A stretch of 50,933 bases of DNA from positions 1-50,933 of the IMG/VR virus record IMGVR_UViG_3300037225_000882, one strand, 5' to 3'. The position numbers and the translations under genes were made by a program. The notes beneath the pieces are model-generated. The model searched no databases, was not told where the DNA came from, and saw only the letters and a program-made list of their open reading frames with translations. The DNA is from a virus. Shown piece after piece: positions 15,881 through 24,602 of this stretch (position 1 is the stretch's first letter; each line of letters starts with the position of its first letter).

Positions 15881-16369
15881 CTACATGTTCAATATGCACC
15901 TCCAAGGCTGTAAAGTGAGTTGTATGGTTGTTAAACCATCTTCTTCATAACTGTTTTCACCAAAATCAATTGCTGTAATCATACATTGTTCCAAAGTCCA
16001 TTTTTCAACTTCAACACCTGTTGGGTCAACTGCTTTTAAAAGAACATTTTTCTTATAACCTGCTGCATAACCCATACGACCTGTAAGTGATTCTGCGTGT
16101 AAACGTACCCACTCCATCAATTGTTGTGATGTAGACGGTCCGATTGGGTCATAGAATGTTAATTGCATTTCTTCCCAACTATATCTGCCAGCAACATAGT
16201 CCTGTTCGTTCATGAATTGAATCTGAACTGAGTTAATTTTCATTGAAGGTCTTTTGAATTTTTGGATTTTCCAAACTTCAATACCTAAATCATCACTAAA
16301 TTCTGCGAAGAATCTATTTATCCTCTTGGGTTCATATTGGAAGGGGATACTTCTTATCATTTCTGCCAT
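15881..16369 (-). CDS. Tail tube protein (gp19-like)
   Basis: A 162-residue protein, close to T4 gp19 (163 aa). 'NRFFAEFSDDLG', 'RPSMKINSVQIQFMNEQDYVAGRYSWEEMQLTFYDP', 'LMEWVRLHAESLTGRMGYAAGYK' and the C-terminal beta strand 'LTTIQLTLQPWRCIL' follow the gp19 pattern. It polymerises into the inner tail tube. The sheath gene is immediately upstream in the same direction, as in T4 (18 before 19). A late-type motif lies 37 nt before its ATG, so it may be made from its own transcript as well. Confidence 0.9.
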   Translation of the reverse strand: MAEMIRSIPFQYEPKRINRFFAEFSDDLGIEVWKIQKFKRPSMKINSVQIQFMNEQDYVAGRYSWEEMQLTFYDPIGPSTSQQLMEWVRLHAESLTGRMGYAAGYKKNVLLKAVDPTGVEVEKWTLEQCMITAIDFGENSYEEDGLTTIQLTLQPWRCILNM

Positions 16370-16406
16370 ATCATTGTCTGTTTTAAATTATATATGCTTA
16401 TTTTTA

Positions 16407-16419
16407 TTATAAATACTTA
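16407..16419 (-). promoter_or_regulatory. Late-type promoter motif before the tail tube gene
   Basis: The minus strand reads TAAGTATTTATAA, 37 nt before the ATG at 16369, in the gap between sheath stop and tube start. It is one of the best matches to the consensus. Confidence 0.55.
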
Positions 16420-16434
16420 CGTCTTAAAAATCTA

Positions 16435-19209
16435 TTATGCACCAATATCAGCGAATGATGCTCCAGAAGGAGTAATTGTAAATGTGATTCCAATGAATTC
16501 AACAGCACGTGTTGGTTTCAAGTATAAATCACCATACAATTCATTTCTGTCCATACTTTCTTGACTGTTATTGCTATTATCCATCTTGATTTTGTAATCA
16601 TTCAAACCTCTTTCTCTCTTAATTGTATCAAGAACTGGAGTAGATTTAGTTATGAATTGATCAATTGTTGTTTGGTCACCTTGTTCAAATACAAGTCTGA
16701 TTGCGATATTTGCAATAAGAACTTTAATTTGAAGTAATAATCTACGAACATTGATTCTGTCAAGAGCACTTTCTTTAACTTGTAATGTTTTTTGTCCAAA
16801 TATTGCTGTACCTGCATCTGCAAAATCAGCCAATGGGTTAATTCTACCTTTGTATAAAACGTCACGAGCATCCTGTGACAATTTGAACATTGATTTTCTT
16901 GCATCAGTTACACCACGATTCAAACCAGCAGGTGCGAACCAAGGGAATGCAGTATTGTCAGTAAATGCCATTGCTTTTACAACTTCACCTGTAGGTGGAA
17001 GATATACGTTAACATTATTCTGAGTATCTACTATCTGTATCCAAGGGAAGTATGTACATGAATAACTACTGTCAATACCAGTGTCATTAAGCAATCCAGC
17101 AACGTCTGTTGCAAATTGAACATCTTGTTTTGGTTGACCAACTAATTGTGGATTTCCAATATTTGGAGCATCAATAACATATAATGTATCTGCTCTGTCC
17201 TGTTCAATTACATCAATTGTGTCTTCAACCAAAACAGTATTATCTGACCAGTTAATACCCGGGGTTGCAAAAAGATTGATTGTTACTTCTTCAGGATTTG
17301 AAAAAGTGTTAATTGCAGTCTGCCATGCTTGGAAGTCATTTAATGCTGTTTTTTGTTTTTCACTAATAATATTTCCATCATAAATTGCTCCTTGATTGTA
17401 GAAATCACCATATGAACGGTAACCTCTGTTCACATCCCAGCCATCAAAACCACCAGCAGGAACAAGTGTGAATTTTCTTGAATTAATATCAAAATAAGGA
17501 TTAGCTGGGTCTACAACATCATTAACAGTTTGGAACTTACCAGCACCTGTTTCAAATGTACCAATAACAATAGTTCCTTCAGTATAACCAGTTCCAGTTG
17601 CGCCAGAATCCATATGGAAACCACTACTTTTTGTAAAACCAGATGTTGCGTTACTTCCATCGTTTCTTAAACCATTAAAATTAAAGAAATTTTGATTAAT
17701 GCCGCTTCCAATTGAAGTTGCGGTTGAATATCCATTTTCAGATATGCCCAAATATACTTTTCTAAGTTTATCTGTCTGTGTATAACTTGTTTTATAGAAA
17801 ATTTTAGGTGGAATACCATTTACACCAGATGTTGTTTTTGTTATGGCTGAAGTATAGTTATTAAATTCATATCCTTCAAAACCAGCAGGGAATAAATCAG
17901 GAGAAAGATTATCTGCAAGTTCAACCATAACATAATCACTTACGATATCATATACGCCATCTACAGTACCAATACGCTGTCCGATAAAAGTTGTTAATCC
18001 CTGAATTAATGAACATCTTGTATATGATTCTAATACGATTGGATTTGCATCAGTATCGTTAAAATCACGAATTACTACGTCAAATTCCAAAGTTATTGGA
18101 TTAATGTTTGCTATGCTAATTTTAATTTCTTGGTTAGCAGCATCACCATCTGAAATACTGACAAATTTAAATAATCTGTCAATTTCACTACCTTTTAATT
18201 GAGATACAACCCAAGGAGTTTCAGGAGTTTGAAAAATTGTTTTATAATTTGTATAAACATCAGATTTGCAATCAATCAATTTGGTATTAACGCCATATCC
18301 ATATCCGTTAGCATCTAATAAATTAATTAAATCTGGATATACTTCTTGAACCCAAATTTTTGTGCTCTTATCTTTTGGCAAAGAACCAACTACATTTGGT
18401 AAGAAACTACTTGAATTTGGATTTAAAGTAGCTGTATATTTTGTACCATCTGATGTTGCTAATGTAAATTGTGCAAACAAATCACCAGTACCTAAATTTG
18501 TGTTATTTGCTATTACTGTAAGACCAGTTGTATAAAATGTTGTTGTTGATGGAGCATTTACATTATCAGTTACATTACCTCTACTTCTAATTACAGCGAG
18601 TACCATATTTTCATATTTACTATATGAAGTACCTGTCATTACAGTTACCACATCACTAACAGTACCACTTGTACCACCAGTTATTGTAAGTACTTTAAAT
18701 GTGTGTAAATGTCCAGTAAATTTAGTAGTTCCACTTGTTTTAATGTAACCATTAAATGATGTACCTGTTTGACCAGTTAAACTTAATGAAACACCTAAAT
18801 AACTACCACCAGTAAATCCAGAAGTACCAGTAGTTGCTGTTGATTTTCCTTCTGTTTTTGGATCAATACTAGCACTTAATGTAATTGCCCATGCTTTACC
18901 TGCGTCATATCCAGATAATCCCAATACTCTTGTTACATATAACTGATTGGTTTCTTCCAAATATGCATTTGCCACATATGGTAATTGATATTTAAGACCC
19001 TTATCGCCACTTGCAAATCTTTCAATGCTTTGAGCACCGAATCTTGTTTGAAATTGACCTTTATCTTGAATAAAGATATGTTCAAATGCAGGTCCTTTTA
19101 ATGTTTCACCAACTAAACCTAAAGTGGTTATGCCTACGTTACGTGTTACAAATGTTAAATCACGTTCTCTAAATTTTGCTCCCGGAGAGACAAATACAAA
19201 TTCTGCCAT
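16435..19209 (-). CDS. Tail sheath protein (gp18-like), enlarged
   Basis: A 924-residue protein. The N-terminus 'FVSPGAKFRERDLTF' and the C-terminal 'RRLLLQIKVLIANIAIRLVFEQGDQTTIDQF...KPTRAVEFIGITFTITPSGASF' are the conserved sheath ends that link neighbouring subunits. The core 'GINWSDNTVLVEDTIDVIEQDRADTLYVID' also fits. T4 gp18 has 659 residues. The extra length is mostly a Thr/Gly/Ser-rich insertion at about residues 110-300, and probably decorates the sheath surface. It would form the contractile sheath that drives the tube. Confidence 0.92.
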   Translation of the reverse strand: MAEFVFVSPGAKFRERDLTFVTRNVGITTLGLVGETLKGPAFEHIFIQDKGQFQTRFGAQSIERFASGDKGLKYQLPYVANAYLEETNQLYVTRVLGLSGYDAGKAWAITLSASIDPKTEGKSTATTGTSGFTGGSYLGVSLSLTGQTGTSFNGYIKTSGTTKFTGHLHTFKVLTITGGTSGTVSDVVTVMTGTSYSKYENMVLAVIRSRGNVTDNVNAPSTTTFYTTGLTVIANNTNLGTGDLFAQFTLATSDGTKYTATLNPNSSSFLPNVVGSLPKDKSTKIWVQEVYPDLINLLDANGYGYGVNTKLIDCKSDVYTNYKTIFQTPETPWVVSQLKGSEIDRLFKFVSISDGDAANQEIKISIANINPITLEFDVVIRDFNDTDANPIVLESYTRCSLIQGLTTFIGQRIGTVDGVYDIVSDYVMVELADNLSPDLFPAGFEGYEFNNYTSAITKTTSGVNGIPPKIFYKTSYTQTDKLRKVYLGISENGYSTATSIGSGINQNFFNFNGLRNDGSNATSGFTKSSGFHMDSGATGTGYTEGTIVIGTFETGAGKFQTVNDVVDPANPYFDINSRKFTLVPAGGFDGWDVNRGYRSYGDFYNQGAIYDGNIISEKQKTALNDFQAWQTAINTFSNPEEVTINLFATPGINWSDNTVLVEDTIDVIEQDRADTLYVIDAPNIGNPQLVGQPKQDVQFATDVAGLLNDTGIDSSYSCTYFPWIQIVDTQNNVNVYLPPTGEVVKAMAFTDNTAFPWFAPAGLNRGVTDARKSMFKLSQDARDVLYKGRINPLADFADAGTAIFGQKTLQVKESALDRINVRRLLLQIKVLIANIAIRLVFEQGDQTTIDQFITKSTPVLDTIKRERGLNDYKIKMDNSNNSQESMDRNELYGDLYLKPTRAVEFIGITFTITPSGASFADIGA

Positions 19210-19260
19210 GTCTATAATTATTAATGTTTTCTATTATTATTAACTTTTACTACTTTTTCA

Positions 19261-19270
19261 AATAAATACT
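19261..19270 (-). promoter_or_regulatory. Late-type promoter motif before the sheath gene
   Basis: The minus strand reads AGTATTTATT, about 50 nt before the ATG at 19209, in the long divergent region to the 19605 endonuclease gene. Confidence 0.5.
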
Positions 19271-19568
19271 AAAAAAATATGCAAAAGGTAATTTTATAAA
19301 ATTAATATAACGATGATATTCTCACTCATAAATGCAGATTTTAATGTTTTTGATATTTTTATCTTTAAATTTTAGATTTTTTTGATTTTTTTGCCCCAAA
19401 TTTTTTCAAATTTCGAAGAAAAAAATTTTTTACTTTTTTGAAAAATAATTATTTTTTTTATAATATTTTAGAATGCTGTACATATATCGATTTCTATTAT
19501 GCCAATATTTAAATAAATATGTTATAATTTATAATAAATATTTATTATTGCTTTTTATTTAAAGATAA
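19271..19568. other. AT-rich intergenic region without a gene
   Basis: About 300 nt between the sheath promoter and the endonuclease promoter. It has long T and A homopolymer runs and an imperfect inverted repeat around 19398-19432 (AAATTTTTTC ... GAAAAAAATTT). I see no ORF with a coding look and no tRNA-like fold. It is probably a homing insertion flank and possibly bent DNA. Confidence 0.5.
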
Positions 19569-19582
19569 AGTATTTATCTTTG
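19569..19582 (+). promoter_or_regulatory. Overlapping late-type and host-type promoter elements
   Basis: AGTATTTAT (19569-19577) overlaps TATCTTTG (19575-19582), a perfect TAnnTTTG -7 box. No TTTG stands at the right -33 distance. The gene starts at 19605. The same double arrangement occurs before the 41134 endonuclease. Confidence 0.45.
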
Positions 19583-19604
19583 TAACAGTAAATATTATAA
19601 ACAT

Positions 19605-21467
19605 ATGAAAAATGCTATATTAAATGTGATAAAGGATAATAAAGGAAATATTCAAACACGTAGAATTACAGAATCTTATTTTAAGAAAAATTATTTTGAA
19701 TTATATTTTCAAATAAATAATTCATTTGATTCGTCATTATCATTTAATGCTAAACTCTATCTGATATATAATGAAATAAACGAAAAGCCAAAATGTGTTA
19801 TTTGTGGAAATGATGTTAAATTTAAAAAATTTAGTCAGGGTTTTTCAAAATATTGTTCAATGAAATGTATTGGAAATGACCATGAAGTACAAATAAAAAG
19901 AGAAAACACTACTGAAAATTTATATGGTAGTAAACATATATTAGCATCGCCAAATTTTATTAAAAATATAAAAGAAACTAATCTAAAAAAATATGGTGTT
20001 GAATATCCGCAACAATTAGAATCAATTAAAGAAAAAACAAAACAAACTAATATAGATAGACATGGTGTTGAATATCCGCAACAATCAGAATCAATTAGAA
20101 AAAAAACAATAATAACAAATTTATATAAATATGGTGTTGAAAATGTTAATCAAAATAATGAAATACGTGATAAAGCAAAAAAAACTAAACTGAAAAAATA
20201 CGGTAATGAAAATTATAACAACAAATTAAAAACTAAAAATACCAATCAAGAAAAATATAATGTTGATTTTATATTTCAATCAAAATCTATTCGTGATAAG
20301 ATAAAAAACACTAATCTAAAAAAATATGGATTTGAACAATCATCACGAAATAAATTAATAAAGGAAAAAATAAAAAATACAAATATAGAAACAAAACAAA
20401 TAAATGGCAAATCTTTTTGGTCAAAAAAATTAAATTTGAATAATACTGATATTAACTATAATGAATTTGGTGAAATTATTATATCAAATTTATGTAAAAT
20501 ACATAATACGTTTATAATAAGTAAATCATTATTAAAAAATCGTTTAAGAGAAAATATTGAAAATATTTGCACGCAATGTAATCCTATTAATGAAAATGTA
20601 TCAATTAAGGAAAACGAAATCCGTGATTTTATTGAAAACGAATTAAATATAAAAACAGAAAAAATTAGAATAAATAATAGAGAAATAGATATCTACATAC
20701 CTGATCATAAATTAGGAATCGAATTTAATGGTTTATATTGGCATAGTCATTTATATAAAGATAGTGATTATCATTTGAATAAAACAAAAGAATGCGAGAA
20801 ACAAGAAATACAACTAATTCAAATATTTGAAGATGAATGGGTTAATAAAAAAGAAATTATTAAAAGTATTATTAAAAGTAAATTAGGATTAATTGAAAAT
20901 AAAATATTTGCAAGAAAATGTGAAATAAAAGAAATCAATAATAATATATGTAAAGAATTTTTAGAAATTAATCATATTCAAGGTAATATTAACTCATCCA
21001 TCAAGATAGGTTTATTTTATAATGATGAATTAGTTTCGATTATGACATTTGGTAAAAAACGTGCAAGTTTAGGGAGTAAAAATATTAATAATGAATATGA
21101 GTTATTACGATTTTGTAATAAACTTAATACTACAACTATTGGCGGAGCAGATAAATTATTAAAATATTTTATAAAACATTATCTGCCAAACAATATTTTA
21201 ACTTATGCCGATAGAAGGTATTCACAAGGAAATTTATATAAGCAATTGAGATTTAAATTTATAGGTAATACTAAACCAAATTATTGGTATTTTAATAATA
21301 AAACAAAAGAATTAAAAAGATATTATAGATATTCATATAGAAAGAATATTTTAATTAAACAAGGATTTGATATACAGAAAACCGAACATCAAATTATGGA
21401 AGAAAGAGGATATTTAAGAATTTATGATTGTGGACATATGAAATATGAAATGTTTTTAAAAAATTAA
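19605..21467 (+). CDS. Vsr-like (EDxHD-type) homing endonuclease with zinc finger and KYG repeats
   Basis: A 620-residue protein. Residues about 65-92 form a Cys4 zinc finger (CVICGNDV ... YCSMKC). Residues about 105-255 hold repeats of the type 'N..KYGVEYPQQ...IKEKTKQT'. Residues about 340 to the end are the nuclease: 'REIDIYIPDHKLGIEFNGLYWH', 'IQLIQIFEDEW', 'YADRRYSQGNLY' and 'RIYDCGHMKYE'. This resembles the Vsr-fold homing endonucleases of SPO1-like phages (I-Bth0305I type). A paralogue with the same architecture is at 33941-35647. It is inserted between the sheath gene and the 748-aa gene. Catalytic residues are proposed by pattern only. Confidence 0.7.
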   Translation: MKNAILNVIKDNKGNIQTRRITESYFKKNYFELYFQINNSFDSSLSFNAKLYLIYNEINEKPKCVICGNDVKFKKFSQGFSKYCSMKCIGNDHEVQIKRENTTENLYGSKHILASPNFIKNIKETNLKKYGVEYPQQLESIKEKTKQTNIDRHGVEYPQQSESIRKKTIITNLYKYGVENVNQNNEIRDKAKKTKLKKYGNENYNNKLKTKNTNQEKYNVDFIFQSKSIRDKIKNTNLKKYGFEQSSRNKLIKEKIKNTNIETKQINGKSFWSKKLNLNNTDINYNEFGEIIISNLCKIHNTFIISKSLLKNRLRENIENICTQCNPINENVSIKENEIRDFIENELNIKTEKIRINNREIDIYIPDHKLGIEFNGLYWHSHLYKDSDYHLNKTKECEKQEIQLIQIFEDEWVNKKEIIKSIIKSKLGLIENKIFARKCEIKEINNNICKEFLEINHIQGNINSSIKIGLFYNDELVSIMTFGKKRASLGSKNINNEYELLRFCNKLNTTTIGGADKLLKYFIKHYLPNNILTYADRRYSQGNLYKQLRFKFIGNTKPNYWYFNNKTKELKRYYRYSYRKNILIKQGFDIQKTEHQIMEERGYLRIYDCGHMKYEMFLKN

Positions 21468-21503
21468 TAAAATATGAAACTATTTATTGAAAATGGTTAA
21501 TGT

Positions 21504-23750
21504 ATGAATAAATCACAACGTATTCAATTAAACAGCAATACAATAAATTCAGATAATTATGTAATAGTAAAACTTGATCAGGATGTTGATACTCTTGAAT
21601 TTCTTTCTATGAATCTCAGCACTAAAGATATTTATCAGAGTTTTAACGCAGATTATGGTGTATTGGTAGGAAGAGTTATTGCAAATGGTGGTATTGGTGT
21701 ACCAAATGCTAAAATAAGTATTTTCATTCCATTAGATACCACCGATGCAAACGATAGTGAAATATCCAGCATTTATCCTTATACAACTCCAAGAGATAAA
21801 AACACTGATGGTAAAAGATATAATCTATTACCACGTGTTGCACAGATCGAACAAGCAACAGGTGAATATAAACCAAAACAACCATTTGGCTCGTTTCCGA
21901 TTAAACCAGAATTAGTAACCAATCAAACATTTTTAAATGTATATAAAAAATATTATAAATATACTGCATTAACAAATGACAGTGGTGATTATATGATTTT
22001 TGGCGTACCAATAGGTACACAAACAATTCACCTAAGTGTAGATATTACTGATATTGGTAAGTATAGCATGACACCAACAAGCATGATAACTGCTGGTTAT
22101 CCTGCAAATTTATTTGTTGGTGGTGGTAAATCAATAAAACCAAGCACGGATTTGAGTGATTTACCCAATATCGAAACACAAGAAATTTCTGTTGAAATTA
22201 TGCCGTTTTGGGGAGATACTACAAATTTTACAATTGGTATTACTCGTCAAGACTTTAGAATTCGTGCAATACTTCAAGCAAGTTTCACAATATTTGGTAC
22301 TTCAATGACAATGGGAACCGATGCAGTTTTTGGTGATCCTGATCTTAGTGAAAATGATAAAGCACTTTATTCAATAAGTCAAATTCAAGAAAATAATATT
22401 GATATTAGGGTGAACAGAAGCACACCAATTGATTTTAAAATATTTACATACGGAACAAATGTTGACATGTCACAAGTTGATGAATTTCTTATTAGTGGAA
22501 GCACATTACCAGTTAATCCAGATGTTGATATTCGTGAATTAGATCAGTCAGAATATTTTATCTATAATAATAATGGTAACTTTTTACTTACAGTTCCATG
22601 TAATAGAAATAAAGTTATCACAGACGAATTCGGCAATGAAACACCAGTTCCAGATAATTATTCTTCTGGGGTATTTACTAAATTCTATGGAATGGCACTC
22701 GTAAGATACGATGATAATATCAGTACAATTCCAATAACTAAAACATTCTCAGATGAATACAAAACCAATCACCCGGGTCACACAACACGCTGTAGTTGGC
22801 TTAAAATACCACAATATACTCCGTTTGAATATGAAGCAGACGTTAATTCACCAACAGTAGATAATAGTAAATGGAGATTAAAATATGCAACATTTATTGG
22901 TGGTGAAGTATACAGCGTTGCACAATTCTTTCCAATAAGAAATACAAGAGGGGCAAATACTTTAACTGGCTTATATATTGATACTGGTTTTCAAAACACA
23001 ATTAACTATTTGAGTGCTTCTGAAATGAATGCAAATAGATTTAATATGGCTGGATTATTGATTAAAGTTGGTGGAACTGACGGTGTAACACAGGATAAGT
23101 TGGATGAACAAAATTACCTTGGCACACCACCCTCAGAAGTTCAAACCACTTTCAGATATGATTTTTCGCCTAATGCTAATTTTATTGACACAAATAGTGT
23201 AACCAATTATTATTTTGGAGGGCAATGGTTAAACTTTTGTCTTGCATTTCCACAATTTACATATAACGTCAGTACCGATGTAGAACCTAATAGATATTTT
23301 GGTGTTGCAGACGTTTTTACACAATATTTCTTCGCAGCAGTTTCTAATTATTTCAGAGCAGATAACCAACAGAAATTAATTGGTGGTTATAAGAACTCAA
23401 AATTTGTAATAAGAGGTGATGCTTTTAATACCGATTTTGTAAATATATCGAAAAATGATCTGACCAAACTTAATAATGTACATTTAAAGGGTTTGAATAT
23501 TAGAAAATGGAATTTAAATGCTGAATCTATTTCCAATAACACAAATATTATTATTAGTGCTAAAGGTTTAAAATATTTAAATCCAAGTTCAGTACCCACA
23601 AGTCAGGCAATTTGGAATCAGGCAGGTTGGGATGCGTATTATTCAGGATATGGAACAATACCTGCAGGTGAACCCGTAACAGCGTTTATTTTTAAAGGCA
23701 CATATGATAGTGATTGTGTTCAAATGCTTGCAGATTTTAATGTAATATAA
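21504..23750 (+). CDS. Large structural protein with carboxypeptidase-regulatory-like segment, 748 aa
   Basis: Family not recognised as a whole. Near residues 50-72, 'GVLVGRVIANGGIGVPNAKISIFIPL' has the pattern of a CarboxypepD-regulatory-like Ig fold, and 'GDYMIFGVPIGTQTIHLSVDI' near residue 160 completes it. The rest is beta-rich with many Asn/Thr/Tyr and no signal peptide, as expected of a virion protein. A weak late-type motif (ACTATTTATTGA, 21479-21490) lies just upstream, at the end of the homing endonuclease gene. A baseplate or tail-fibre-network role is inferred from neighbouring structural genes. Confidence 0.6.
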   Translation: MNKSQRIQLNSNTINSDNYVIVKLDQDVDTLEFLSMNLSTKDIYQSFNADYGVLVGRVIANGGIGVPNAKISIFIPLDTTDANDSEISSIYPYTTPRDKNTDGKRYNLLPRVAQIEQATGEYKPKQPFGSFPIKPELVTNQTFLNVYKKYYKYTALTNDSGDYMIFGVPIGTQTIHLSVDITDIGKYSMTPTSMITAGYPANLFVGGGKSIKPSTDLSDLPNIETQEISVEIMPFWGDTTNFTIGITRQDFRIRAILQASFTIFGTSMTMGTDAVFGDPDLSENDKALYSISQIQENNIDIRVNRSTPIDFKIFTYGTNVDMSQVDEFLISGSTLPVNPDVDIRELDQSEYFIYNNNGNFLLTVPCNRNKVITDEFGNETPVPDNYSSGVFTKFYGMALVRYDDNISTIPITKTFSDEYKTNHPGHTTRCSWLKIPQYTPFEYEADVNSPTVDNSKWRLKYATFIGGEVYSVAQFFPIRNTRGANTLTGLYIDTGFQNTINYLSASEMNANRFNMAGLLIKVGGTDGVTQDKLDEQNYLGTPPSEVQTTFRYDFSPNANFIDTNSVTNYYFGGQWLNFCLAFPQFTYNVSTDVEPNRYFGVADVFTQYFFAAVSNYFRADNQQKLIGGYKNSKFVIRGDAFNTDFVNISKNDLTKLNNVHLKGLNIRKWNLNAESISNNTNIIISAKGLKYLNPSSVPTSQAIWNQAGWDAYYSGYGTIPAGEPVTAFIFKGTYDSDCVQMLADFNVI

Positions 23751-23775
23751 TTAAAAAACTTGAATTCGGGGTAGT

Positions 23776-24300
23776 TCACTTAAAATTATTAATTGGTAGA
23801 CTTATCCCCATTATCAATGAAAGTCCTTTTGTAAAGTCTCGAAAACCTGTGGGTGCTTTTCTGAATATTATATCTGTACCTGCTGTAGTTCCGATGTAAT
23901 CAAATTTTTGTCCATTAGCTATATTATATGAAGCATCAAAAAGACTGTATCTCAAGAATGCGTAATCGAGAATATAACCGTACCATTTATGTTTATCATA
24001 TTTCATTAAAAATGGACTTGCTACAAGTGTACCAATACTTAGAGCATTACAAGCATGTCCCCATGTTTTATGATTGTTGTTATTCAAACCATCCCCAACG
24101 CCATTGAGAATTATCGAAGTACTATATATTAGTATAGTCTTTAATGCTTCATCATGATATACTTTAACTGGTTTATAGTCAGAATTGAATTTTTGATTAT
24201 AATAATTATAATCCAAACCTGTTGCTGTTTGTGTTTGCGCAAATAATATTGTTGTTAACACTAACATTGTGGACATTAAAAATAAGATTTTTTTCATCAT
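23776..24300 (-). CDS. Secreted hypothetical protein, 174 aa
   Basis: The N-terminus MMKKILFLMSTMLVLTTILF then AQTQTATG is a signal peptide with the A/Q cleavage site common in Bacteroidota. The mature part has two weakly hydrophobic helices (ILIYSTSIILNGVGDG and ALSIGTLVASPFLM) and no motif I recognise. A periplasmic or envelope role in the infected host is likely. Its promoter is one of two near-identical copies (24327-24363). It is convergent with the 748-aa gene, with no clear terminator between them. Confidence 0.6.
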   Translation of the reverse strand: MMKKILFLMSTMLVLTTILFAQTQTATGLDYNYYNQKFNSDYKPVKVYHDEALKTILIYSTSIILNGVGDGLNNNNHKTWGHACNALSIGTLVASPFLMKYDKHKWYGYILDYAFLRYSLFDASYNIANGQKFDYIGTTAGTDIIFRKAPTGFRDFTKGLSLIMGISLPINNFK

Positions 24301-24326
24301 TATAAATTTAAGTTAATACTATATTT

Positions 24327-24363
24327 ATCTCTTATACGTAATCTGATTCAAAAAAGTTACAAA
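24327..24363 (-). promoter_or_regulatory. Duplicated promoter element, copy 1
   Basis: This 37-bp element matches the copy at 24522-24558 at 34 of 37 positions. On the minus strand it reads TTTG, 19 nt, TACGTATAAGAG, which resembles the host-type promoter layout with a divergent -7 box. It drives the 24300 gene. Confidence 0.5.
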
Positions 24364-24385
24364 TTTCTCGGATTTATTATATATT

Positions 24386-24481
24386 TCAATTTTTACAAAA
24401 TAGTTTCAATAATTGAATTGTTTCTGCATCAGTCAAAAATTGATCGAATGGTTCTGGTTGTAAATAATAAATCTTTTTCAT
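24386..24481 (-). CDS. Possible 31-aa microprotein
   Basis: The frame MKKIYYLQPEPFDQF...LLKLFCKN runs from an ATG at 24481 to a TGA at 24386. It starts after the second copy of the duplicated promoter, with a leader (TATTAACTTAAA-type) also shared with the 24300 gene. That shared arrangement is the main support. Only 31 codons, no recognised family. Confidence 0.4.
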   Translation of the reverse strand: MKKIYYLQPEPFDQFLTDAETIQLLKLFCKN

Positions 24482-24521
24482 AATTTCGATTTTAAGTTAA
24501 TAAAACTGATTAGTAAATAAT

Positions 24522-24558
24522 ATCTCTTATACGTAAAGTAATTCAAAAAAGTTACAAA
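24522..24558 (-). promoter_or_regulatory. Duplicated promoter element, copy 2
   Basis: This is the second copy of the 37-bp element (34/37 identical to 24327-24363), with the same TTTG, N19, TACGTATA layout. It lies about 40 nt upstream of the 31-aa microprotein. Confidence 0.5.
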
Positions 24559-24578
24559 AATCATAAAAAATTTTTAAG

Positions 24579-24593
24579 GTATTTATAATAAAG
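24579..24593 (+). promoter_or_regulatory. Late-type promoter motif before the 24603 gene
   Basis: GGTATTTATAATAAA ends 9 nt before the GTG start. It is a strong match to the AGTATTTATAATA consensus and implies a very short leader. Confidence 0.55.
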
Positions 24594-24602
24594 TCATAAA
24601 AA

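Noticed and set aside
19398-19432. Inverted repeat as a terminator between sheath and endonuclease
   Set aside because: It lies between divergent promoters, where no transcript should end, and is almost pure A/T. It is noted only as part of the AT-rich gap.
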